DNA from: Emticicia sp943368675
Lineage (GTDB): Bacteria; Bacteroidota; Bacteroidia; Cytophagales; Spirosomataceae
Assembly: GCA_943368675.1 (NCBI GenBank)
Contig: CALRLN020000201.1
Span: 1-9,045, forward strand
DNA length: 9,045 nt
Reading direction: 5' to 3'
This document shows, piece by piece, positions 1 through 5,313 of the stretch; the first letter of the stretch is position 1; each line of letters begins with the position of its first letter. The translations under genes and the position numbers were made by a program. Under the pieces are notes generated by a model. It saw nothing but the letters and a program-made list of their open reading frames with translations, was not told where the DNA came from and searched no databases.

Positions 1-109
1 AAAACTGCTAAAAAATAACGAAGATTTAGTAGATTTGAGGCACACAAAAATTATTTTTTCAATAATGTGACATTTTCTTTGGAAAATACAAAAAAATAAA
101 ATAAAATTT

Positions 110-138
110 GTAATCAGTCTATTCTGTAGACTGATTAC
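110..138. other. Perfect 12-bp stem-loop upstream of a terminator
   Basis: Bases 110-121 are the exact reverse complement of 127-138, with a 5-nt loop (TTCTG). On the + strand no T-run follows. On the - strand the stem is followed by a T-rich stretch (the complement of about 85-109), so it could end transcription entering from the right, or act with the terminator at 156 as a tandem 3'-end structure. The role is inferred only from its position. Confidence 0.55.
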
Positions 139-155
139 AGCAAAAGTTGTTTTAG

Positions 156-193
156 AAAGTCGTAAGATTTTATCTTACGACTTTTCTTTTTTT
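156..193 (+). terminator. Intrinsic terminator of a gene off the left edge
   Basis: A perfect 13-bp stem (156-168 pairing with 172-184) closes on a 3-nt TTT loop. It is followed on the + strand by T, C and then seven T residues (187-193). This is the classical rho-independent arrangement. It most likely ends a + strand transcript whose gene lies mostly outside the window. Confidence 0.85.
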
Positions 194-653
194 ACAGGCA
201 GTATATAATTTCACGCTATGTATGAAATTAGAAAAGCCAAAACTCCACATTCAGAGGGATTTTGGCTTGCTGTTCTAGTGATTTGGATCGTTAAAAACTA
301 AAAAACGCAACGCAGTTTTATAAAAGCAAAAGTCATTTGAGAAAATCGAGATATAGAATCAAACCCGTTTGTATACAAAATTTAGGATTATATTTTTAAA
401 AAACAAGGATTTGTCGTGTTTTTTATCGGGACTCACTCGTTAGTTATATTTCTACTTTATATATTATCTATGATTGACTATCTTAGTTATAATTACCAGG
501 ATTGTCAATGTAAATCCAACTAATCAAAAGGCATTTGGAAAGAAAAAAACCGGGAGAATTGCAGATAGACTGAAAGTTTTTTCAAAAAAAGCTTCTATCC
601 ATGATAACAGTACATATTTTAGATAGCTGGAAACTTCCCTCGAATCCTTATTT

Positions 654-670
654 AGATTAAATTTTAATCT
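654..670. promoter_or_regulatory. 17-nt palindrome just upstream of the MarR gene
   Basis: Two 8-nt arms (AGATTAAA and TTTAATCT) flank one central T and end 21 nt before the ATG at 692. MarR-family dimers usually bind such palindromes close to their own promoter, so an autoregulatory operator is plausible. The arms are very AT-rich, so a chance palindrome in this region cannot be ruled out. Confidence 0.35.
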
Positions 671-681
671 GATAGCATATT

Positions 682-689
682 TAATTTTG
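682..689 (+). promoter_or_regulatory. Possible -7 promoter element of the MarR gene
   Basis: TAATTTTG matches the Bacteroidota -7 consensus TAnnTTTG. No TTG is present at the expected -33 spacing; the palindrome at 654-670 occupies that position. The element ends only 2 nt before the ATG at 692, so transcription would begin near or after that codon. That would favour the in-frame ATG at 701 as the real start. Confidence 0.3.
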
Positions 690-691
690 TT

Positions 692-1141
692 ATGACTGAA
701 ATGACCAAACAAATCACACAAAAATCACTTCAAGACCCCCACCATGAAGCCATTGTCAATTTAATAATTGTTTCACAAAGAGTCAGAACAAGGTTAGAAT
801 CTCTTTGTGAGAGTGAAAACATCACGCTTTCACAGTTTAATATTCTTAGGATACTAAAAGGTGTTTACCCCGGAGCTCATCCACGTTCGGAAATTCGTAA
901 ACAGATGATTGACAAATCAGATGTAACCCGTTTAATAGACCGCCTTGAAAACAGGGCATTGGTAAGACGAATTAGTGCGGACAAGGACAAGCGGCACTCG
1001 CTGACTGTTATTACAGAAGAAGGCATTGCATTGCTTGAAAAGCTGAATGCGAAATTCCCTCCGGCACACAACGAAATTCTTAAAAACTTCACTTTGCCCG
1101 AACTCGCAAAACTAGTAGAATTGCTTAAGAAATTTGACTGA
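692..1141 (+). CDS. MarR-family winged-helix transcriptional regulator
   Basis: A 149-residue protein, the usual MarR length. Helical dimerisation segments lie at both ends. The DNA-binding winged helix spans about residues 45-115: TLSQFNILRIL opens it, SDVTRLIDRLENRALVRR is the recognition helix region, and the wing contains the charged turn DKDKRHSLTVITEEG, a close variant of the family's DxRR signature. MarR proteins are dimeric repressors or activators that often sense small aromatic compounds or oxidants; the ligand cannot be read from the sequence. ATG 692 gives the longest form, and ATG 701 is a fair alternative start because a possible -7 element lies immediately before 692. A 17-nt palindrome upstream may be its operator. 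Three small enzyme-like genes follow on the same strand and are candidate targets; the 100-nt gap to the next gene leaves operon membership uncertain. Confidence 0.9.
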   Translation: MTEMTKQITQKSLQDPHHEAIVNLIIVSQRVRTRLESLCESENITLSQFNILRILKGVYPGAHPRSEIRKQMIDKSDVTRLIDRLENRALVRRISADKDKRHSLTVITEEGIALLEKLNAKFPPAHNEILKNFTLPELAKLVELLKKFD

Positions 1142-1241
1142 ATAATTTACAGGTAAAAAAAATGCATATTTATTATACGCTTAAGGCGGTACTGACTTAG
1201 GCAAAGTGGTTTTCTGTTTTTGGGTAATTAAAATATAAAAA

Positions 1242-1991
1242 ATGATACTGGCAGCAGCACAAACCAATCCTTCCGACAAGAATACGAATGAGAATATTCA
1301 GCAACATTTGCTGTTAATTGATAAAGCATTCACTCATAGAGTTCAATTAATTGTATTCCCTGAAATGTCTTTGACCGGTTATGAACGCGAAAAAGCAATA
1401 GAACTCGCTTTTGTTCCTGATGATATAAGAGTAGAGGTTTTCAGAGAAAAAGCTAAGAAGTATGAGATGATTATCATTGTTGGCGCTCCTGTTCTGATAC
1501 AGTCCGAACTCTATATTGGAAGTTTTATTTTTCAGCCGGATGGTTCTGTTTGTATTTATACAAAGCAATTTTTGCATGATGGTGAAGAGCAATTCTTTTC
1601 ACCTGGTATGACCGACAAAACAACAATAAATATAGGAGAGGAAAAAATAGCAATAGCTGTCTGCGCTGATATAACTAATCCATTGCACCCGGCAAATGCT
1701 TTTAAAAACCAGGCAAATTTATATATTGCCAGTCTTTTTTATACTCCTAACGGAATTGATGAAGCTTACCAACAATTGAGCAGGTATGCCGGAGTATATA
1801 AAATGAATGTCCTTATGTCTAATTATTGTGGGTATTCGTATGGACTAAGAGGAGCAGGGCAAAGTGCTTTCTGGAATAAGGATGGCATTCTTAAAGGAAA
1901 ACTAACTATTGGCGATGAGGAAGGTCTGTTAATCATCAACTCAAATCAGGAGGCTACATTTCTTCCTTTTTCTCATGAGGTTGTGAAGTGA
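1242..1991 (+). CDS. Carbon-nitrogen hydrolase (nitrilase superfamily)
   Basis: A 249-residue, single-domain cytoplasmic amidohydrolase of the nitrilase superfamily, which cleaves non-peptide C-N bonds in amides or related compounds. The catalytic Glu-Lys-Cys triad is visible: E41 in FPEMSLTGY, K108 in YTKQF and C141 in AVCADI. The supporting acidic pair of this fold is at E115-E116 in HDGEEQFF. The length and the start (MILAAAQTNP) match stand-alone members of the family. The substrate is unknown; I cannot separate omega-amidase-like, N-carbamoyl-type or other branches by eye. No Shine-Dalgarno is seen and the leader is A-rich. It lies between the MarR gene and the acetyltransferase, with gaps of 100 and 74 nt, and may share a transcript with them. 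Confidence 0.9.
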   Translation: MILAAAQTNPSDKNTNENIQQHLLLIDKAFTHRVQLIVFPEMSLTGYEREKAIELAFVPDDIRVEVFREKAKKYEMIIIVGAPVLIQSELYIGSFIFQPDGSVCIYTKQFLHDGEEQFFSPGMTDKTTINIGEEKIAIAVCADITNPLHPANAFKNQANLYIASLFYTPNGIDEAYQQLSRYAGVYKMNVLMSNYCGYSYGLRGAGQSAFWNKDGILKGKLTIGDEEGLLIINSNQEATFLPFSHEVVK

Positions 1992-2065
1992 ACCGTACTG
2001 TACCGGTGGTGACATACGGCTCGTCATAATATACAAAATACCATAATAAAACCACATGCTTAACT

Positions 2066-2548
2066 ATGCGCAAAGTAAAAATCAGACCTGCAAGAGTAGA
2101 CGAAATTGGCACCCTTTTATCGTTTGAACAAGGGATTGTTTCAGCCGAACGACCTTTTGATAGCACCTTACAGGAAGGCGAAATTCATTATTATGACTTG
2201 GTAGACCTAATCGAATCACTATCAGCAGAGGTAGTTGTAGCCGAACTTGATGGTGAACTCATTGGGTCAGGATATGCTTTAATCAAGGAGGCAAAGCCGT
2301 ATCTGAAACACACCCACTATGCTTATCTGGGTTTTATGTACGTAAAACCTGAATATAGAGGGCAGGGCGTTAACAAGGCAATTTTGCAAACGCTGCAACA
2401 ATGGGCAATCAATCAGAACATCAGAGAGATTCGCCTGGAAGTATATGAAGAGAATATAGTGGCAAAAAAGGCCTATGAAAAAGCGGGTTTCAAGGGGAAT
2501 TTGCTGGAAATGCGTTTGGAGTTGCCGATTATAAATGATAAACAATAG
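2066..2548 (+). CDS. GNAT-family N-acetyltransferase
   Basis: A 160-residue GNAT protein that would transfer an acetyl group from acetyl-CoA to an amine. The family order is visible: an N-terminal strand (KVKIRPARVDEIGTLL), a central sheet (VVVAELDGELIGSGYALI), the acetyl-CoA-binding motif A at about 90-105 (LGFMYVKPEYRGQGVNKAI), and the C-terminal part ending in LEVYEENIVAKKAYEKAGF, typical of GNAT motif B. The pyrophosphate loop reads R98-G-Q-G101-V-N103, with Asn in the last position where Gly or Ala is more usual. The substrate is not predictable: it could be an amino acid, a peptide or a protein N-terminus. The stop codon is 11 nt before the ATG of the cupin gene, so those two are probably co-transcribed. 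Confidence 0.92.
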   Translation: MRKVKIRPARVDEIGTLLSFEQGIVSAERPFDSTLQEGEIHYYDLVDLIESLSAEVVVAELDGELIGSGYALIKEAKPYLKHTHYAYLGFMYVKPEYRGQGVNKAILQTLQQWAINQNIREIRLEVYEENIVAKKAYEKAGFKGNLLEMRLELPIINDKQ

Positions 2549-2559
2549 TTTTGAATAAG

Positions 2560-2916
2560 ATGGAAAAAAACTTTGTTGTAATTGATAAACAAGCTGCCTC
2601 ACATTATATCTGGGGAGATAATTGTGATAGCTGGGTGCTGGTAGATAGTACAGGCTTATCAGTCAAGCAGGAGTCTATGCCTGGAGGTACCAGAGAAAAG
2701 CTGCATTTTCACGCACTTGCGCAGCAGTTTTTCTATATTCTGAAAGGTACGGCAGCATTTTATCCGGAAGGTGAAAGAATATTAATAGGCGAGCAAAAAG
2801 GCTTGTTGATAAAACCCGGTATCAGCCATTATATTGCCAATGAAACTGATGAAACCCTGGAGTTTTTAGTGATTTCCCAACCCAGTACCAATCAGGATAG
2901 AACAACACTTGAATAG
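2560..2916 (+). CDS. Small single-domain cupin protein
   Basis: A 118-residue cupin beta-barrel. I start it at ATG 2560; a TTG at 2551 is in frame three codons earlier but is a poorer start and would leave almost no gap after the acetyltransferase gene. Cupin motif 1 runs from G42 through H49-F-H51 to G63 (HFHALAQQFFYILKG), and motif 2 is PGISH with H90. The three metal-binding histidines are present. The Glu normally found three or four residues after the second His is replaced by Gln (Q55/Q56), a change seen in some cupins that may weaken or alter metal binding. The protein could be a small enzyme or a ligand-binding protein; no substrate can be assigned. It is the last gene of the + strand cluster and is probably translationally linked to the acetyltransferase. 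Confidence 0.88.
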   Translation: MEKNFVVIDKQAASHYIWGDNCDSWVLVDSTGLSVKQESMPGGTREKLHFHALAQQFFYILKGTAAFYPEGERILIGEQKGLLIKPGISHYIANETDETLEFLVISQPSTNQDRTTLE

Positions 2917-3321
2917 CCAAGTACAAGCTAATAAATTAATGAACGATTAAGATGGACGAAAGATACTTAATTATTCATGCAGAAGGCCTAAAAAAGGTAA
3001 AGACGCAAGATTGCGTCTTTACGAAAACAAACTTTTAAAACAAAACTACGAGAATTATTAACGGTAAAGATTTTCCTCAGCTGAACATATCGGATAAAAC
3101 TTTAAAAACAATGCTCATTTAATGGTATTGAATGATTGAGTATAAAATTAGGTTAATAAGAGAGCGTTTTATGTCACTCTTCTGTAAAAATAAAAAGATA
3201 AAGCGGTTTAGTGAACTTTCTTAGCATTTTTATTTGAAAAAATTATTGAGGGGTTCTATATCAGGGAGGAGTCTTTGATTTTGTCAGTAAATACTATTAT
3301 ATTTAAACCTCAGCTATTTAA
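2917..3321. other. Degenerate intergenic region with a palindromic repeat
   Basis: About 400 nt without an intact gene. A 28-codon frame from ATG 2952 begins MDERYLIIHAEGLKK and runs into the palindrome at 2997-3022 before stopping at 3036-3038. The same frame reopens after that stop as a protein-like stretch (RIINGKDFPQLNISD) to about 3120. These look like eroded gene pieces, but I cannot name a parent with confidence. From 3120 to 3320 I see only AT-rich sequence with stops in all frames. Confidence 0.4.
2997..3022. repeat. Perfect 12-bp palindromic repeat unit
   Basis: GTAAAGACGCAA is followed by GA and then its exact reverse complement TTGCGTCTTTAC. The length, the perfect pairing and the GC-rich core (GACGC/GCGTC) in an AT-rich background make chance unlikely. 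Similar AGACGCAA/TTGCGTCT palindromes occur as short dispersed intergenic repeats in several bacterial genomes, which is how I classify it. On the - strand the stem is followed by CC and six T residues, so it could also act as a terminator for transcripts leaving the oxidoreductase gene, although about 480 nt downstream of its stop. No second copy is present in this window. Confidence 0.65.
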
Positions 3322-3510
3322 GATTCACTCTTTGCAAAGGTGGTAAAAACTATTGATGTCGGAAATATCGACTCACTTCAAAGCTTATTAAAAGCAAACC
3401 CTCGCCTTATACGTACGAGACTTGATGCACCGGAAGAATATTATTTTAAAAACCCTTATCTGCTTTGGTTCGTGGCTGACAATCCCATTTCCCTTTTTCG
3501 CTTTCTTTAA
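3322..3510 (+). pseudogene. Truncated N-terminal remnant of an ankyrin-type protein gene
   Basis: An open frame after the stop at 3319-3321 encodes DSLFAKVVKTIDVGNIDSL, then a helix-turn-helix with LLKANPRL, then YFKNPYLLWFVADNPI, and ends at TAA 3508-3510 after six unrelated residues. The helix pair (AIDxGNIDxLxxLLxxNPxL) and the phrase FKNPYLLWFVADNPI match my recollection of the N-terminus of bacterial ankyrin-repeat proteins that are normally several hundred residues long. Only about 57 residues remain. There is no ATG (GTG 3340 is the only in-frame candidate start), the repeats themselves are missing, and homology stops about 15 nt before the convergent oxidoreductase gene, overlapping its stop by 3 nt. 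I read this as the 5' scar of a gene cut off when the neighbouring segment was inserted or the rest was deleted. Confidence 0.6.
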
Positions 3511-4415
3511 AACTCCTCTCCAATCAATTCATGATTAACTATTGCTCCTGTTGCCGAACCTGTTGCTACAGCCATAGCTACTGAGCGCATGGGGTTTGAG
3601 TTATCGCCGCAGGCGAAAATGCCTGCAATATTGGTTTTCTGAAAACCATCAACTTTTATTAAACCGTGTTCCGTAAACTCACAGCCAAGGGACTGAGGAA
3701 TATCAGAATGTTGTACAAAGGCAGGTCTCGAATAGATGGCGTCAATACCCATTCCTGACCCATCAGTCAGCACAATTTTCTCAATTTTACCTCCTATGTG
3801 TATTAACCGCTCTATGGGGGTTTCTACAATGTGTATTTGATGTTTTCTAAATTTTGCCAACTGGTCTCCATTCAATGTCGAAACTCCATTAGTAAAAATC
3901 GTCAGGTCTTTTGTCCAGTTATTAATCAATTGTGCATAATGAAAAGCCGCATCACCGTTGGCAATGATACCTGTTTTCTGGTGTCGCACTTCATAACCGT
4001 GGCAGTAAGGACAATGTATTACCGAAATTCCCCAACATTCAGCGAAACCAGGTATGTCCGGCATTATATCCTTTAATCCTGTGGCAAAAATTAGTTTTTT
4101 CGCATGAAAAACTTCTCCATCTTGTGTTTCAACTGTAAACCCATCTTCTGTTTTGGCAGCATTAATAGCCAGGCCTTTATGAAACCGGATGGTATTATAG
4201 TTCGCCAATTGAGACAAGGCTATTTTAGCAATTACATCCGGTTTTTGGCCGTCTTGTGTAAGGAAATTATGTGAGTGTGGTGTTTGTCTGTTACAAGGCT
4301 GTCCACCATCAATGATTAAAACTTTCCTTAAAGCACGTCCTAAACTCATGGCTGCTGAAAGACCGGCATAACTGCCTCCTACGATAATAATTTCAAATTC
4401 CTGACTATCGACCAT
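3507..4415 (-). CDS. Thioredoxin-reductase-like FAD/NAD(P) oxidoreductase
   Basis: A 302-residue flavoprotein with the low-molecular-weight thioredoxin reductase fold. The N-terminal FAD Rossmann motif is IIIVGGSYAGLSAA (G13, G14, G18). ATGLKDIMP at about 111-119 is the conserved strand after the first FAD domain. The redox pair is C135-P-Y-C138 in HCPYCHGYE, in place of the CATC of classical thioredoxin reductase. The NAD(P) domain has an altered dinucleotide loop (ANGDAAFHYA, where GxGxxA is usual). The FAD-closing motif GIFACGDN lies at 265-272. The CPYCHGYE branch includes stand-alone thiol oxidoreductases and dithiol oxidases whose partner is often unknown, so calling it TrxB would be too specific. 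It is transcribed alone, with a good promoter and a palindrome just upstream, and it converges on the ankyrin remnant. ATG 4415 gives the expected family N-terminus. Confidence 0.92.
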   Translation of the reverse strand: MVDSQEFEIIIVGGSYAGLSAAMSLGRALRKVLIIDGGQPCNRQTPHSHNFLTQDGQKPDVIAKIALSQLANYNTIRFHKGLAINAAKTEDGFTVETQDGEVFHAKKLIFATGLKDIMPDIPGFAECWGISVIHCPYCHGYEVRHQKTGIIANGDAAFHYAQLINNWTKDLTIFTNGVSTLNGDQLAKFRKHQIHIVETPIERLIHIGGKIEKIVLTDGSGMGIDAIYSRPAFVQHSDIPQSLGCEFTEHGLIKVDGFQKTNIAGIFACGDNSNPMRSVAMAVATGSATGAIVNHELIGEEF

Positions 4416-4453
4416 TTCATTACTTATTTAAAAATTGTTGAATCATTATGTAG

Positions 4454-4485
4454 CAAAGGTAGGCATAATTTTTATAATGCAACAA
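4454..4485 (-). promoter_or_regulatory. Bacteroidota-type promoter of the oxidoreductase gene
   Basis: On the - strand the -7 element TACCTTTG (4461-4454) matches TAnnTTTG. TTG triplets at 4482-4480 and 4485-4483 lie 18 and 21 nt upstream of it, within the 17-23 nt range for the -33 element. The predicted transcription start near 4448 would leave a leader of about 30 nt before the ATG at 4415. This is the best promoter match in the window. Confidence 0.7.
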
Positions 4486-4492
4486 TGTTGCA
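4478..4492. promoter_or_regulatory. Candidate operator palindrome over the -33 element
   Basis: TGCAACA and TGTTGCA flank a single central base, giving perfect 7-nt arms. The palindrome covers the -33 TTG triplets of the oxidoreductase promoter, so a bound dimeric repressor would block RNA polymerase. Odd-length palindromes of this size are typical of winged-helix dimers such as MarR or Fur-superfamily proteins. The regulator is not encoded next to it, and the palindrome differs from the one in front of the MarR gene at 692. Confidence 0.5.
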
Positions 4493-4604
4493 AATATTTT
4501 AAATCCGGTAAAAGGAATGTAATTATTCAATAACTGGTAAAATTCAATCGTAAGCTATTTTTCTGAAATTCGTAGGATACCTTTAAGAGCAAATTATTAT
4601 ATAA

Positions 4605-4679
4605 ATTACTGTAAGGCTATCTGAATTTGACAAAGAAAGCAAGATTAAACGGGTCGAAAAGTTATTAAAGAAATTATGA
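4605..4679 (+). other. Short decayed coding fragment, unidentified
   Basis: The frame between stops at 4602-4604 and 4677-4679 reads like a charged C-terminal helix (SEFDKESKIKRVEKLLKKL) but has no start codon and no recognisable body upstream. It may be the end of an eroded gene in the roughly 330-nt gap between two divergent genes. The rest of this gap (4493-4604 and 4680-4749) shows nothing else clear. Confidence 0.2.
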
Positions 4680-4749
4680 GGTAAATAAATCAGAAGTGCT
4701 GGCATACTATTTTTGTATTGGATTGATGTTTTACCAATCATGCAAATCC

Positions 4750-5196
4750 ATGTATAGAATTCTGATCTGTTTCTTAATATTATTATATCCATTAGCCGCT
4801 TACGGGCAGCGTGTTGCGAATTTTTCTTACAAAAAATTTAATGCCAAAGATTTTGAAGCTTATGGTTTCTGGGTTAATGCTGATCAGGTAGGTGATATTA
4901 ACTATTCTTATAAAACGCCTGAAGGAGATATCAAAAGCATGAAACTCGAATATCAGGGTGTTGATGTATTGAATGGAGAAAAAGCGTTTAAGGTCTTATT
5001 CCCCAATAAGTTATTGCTCTACGTAATACCCCGGAAAAACAATACATTAAGAATAGCAAGCCTTGATGGTAAATATTCAAAAACCTTTCATTGGCTTTAT
5101 GAAGGACCTGTGAAGGGGAGAGGTACATTCTGTGATGCCTGTGCTGAAAATGCTGAGGAGGCTACAAAGTTGTTGAAACTGTATTATTTGAAGTGA
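4750..5196 (+). CDS. Small exported protein with a C-terminal CxxC, function unknown
   Basis: I take ATG 4750 as the start because it places a clean signal peptide at the N-terminus (MYRILICFLILLYPLAAYGQ, cleavage likely after Gly19). Upstream in-frame starts (GTG 4696, ATG 4726) would bury it. The precursor is 148 residues and the mature part about 129. The mature protein looks like a beta-rich domain (alternating strands at about 37-115, such as INYSYKTPEGDIKSMKLEY) followed by YEGPVKGRGTFCDACAENAEEA, with C128 and C131, and a helical lysine-rich tail. I recall similar uncharacterised exported proteins in Bacteroidota with this GTFCxxCA ending, but know no function. The CxxC could bind metal or form a disulphide in the periplasm. 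A weak -7 match (TATTTTTG, 4708-4715) lies 35 nt upstream with no -33 partner. It converges on the kinase gene 117 nt away. Confidence 0.75.
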   Translation: MYRILICFLILLYPLAAYGQRVANFSYKKFNAKDFEAYGFWVNADQVGDINYSYKTPEGDIKSMKLEYQGVDVLNGEKAFKVLFPNKLLLYVIPRKNNTLRIASLDGKYSKTFHWLYEGPVKGRGTFCDACAENAEEATKLLKLYYLK

Positions 5197-5313
5197 ACAC
5201 TATTTCAGAATGAATGTTCGGGGTTGATTTGCTAAATAAAGTAATTTCAAACCTTATAGAATCAGCAAAATCAATAAGGAAGGAATATGATTTATGAGAA
5301 GAAAATCTCAGCA

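Larger units (their letters stand above)
1..691. other. Intergenic region upstream of the MarR gene
   Basis: No convincing gene lies here. The first bases could be the tail of a + strand gene: one frame ends in K-T-A-K-K and a stop at 16-18, another stays open to a stop at 68-70, and the sequence does not decide between them. Hairpins at 110-138 and 156-184 follow and are listed separately; the second is a good terminator, which supports an upstream + strand gene. From 194 to about 650 I see only short frames (for example 27 codons from 218), an 8-bp inverted repeat at 235-242/260-267 and a 12-nt palindrome at 368-379, none with a clear function. Confidence 0.6.

Noticed and set aside
218..301. 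27-codon frame beginning MYEIRKAKTPHSEGFW
   Set aside because: It looks mildly protein-like but is very short, lacks a promoter or known relative, and overlaps a weak inverted repeat; chance cannot be excluded.
368..379. Perfect 12-nt palindrome TTTGTATACAAA
   Set aside because: A few 6-bp-arm palindromes are expected by chance in 9 kb of AT-rich DNA, and it lies more than 300 nt from the nearest gene start with no promoter next to it.
524..721. 65-codon - strand frame overlapping the MarR start
   Set aside because: It overlaps the 5' end of a well-supported gene, has no recognisable family pattern, and its Phe/Leu-rich composition is what the complement of A-rich DNA produces.
1142..1241. 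Protein-like tail GTDLGKVVFCFWVIKI between the MarR and hydrolase genes
   Set aside because: Only 16 codons, no start and no upstream body; too short to call a remnant.
5224..5274. Imperfect inverted repeat (TTGATTTGCT / AGCAAAATCAA) between convergent genes
   Set aside because: It has a bulge, a loop of about 30 nt and no T-run on either strand, so it does not support a terminator.
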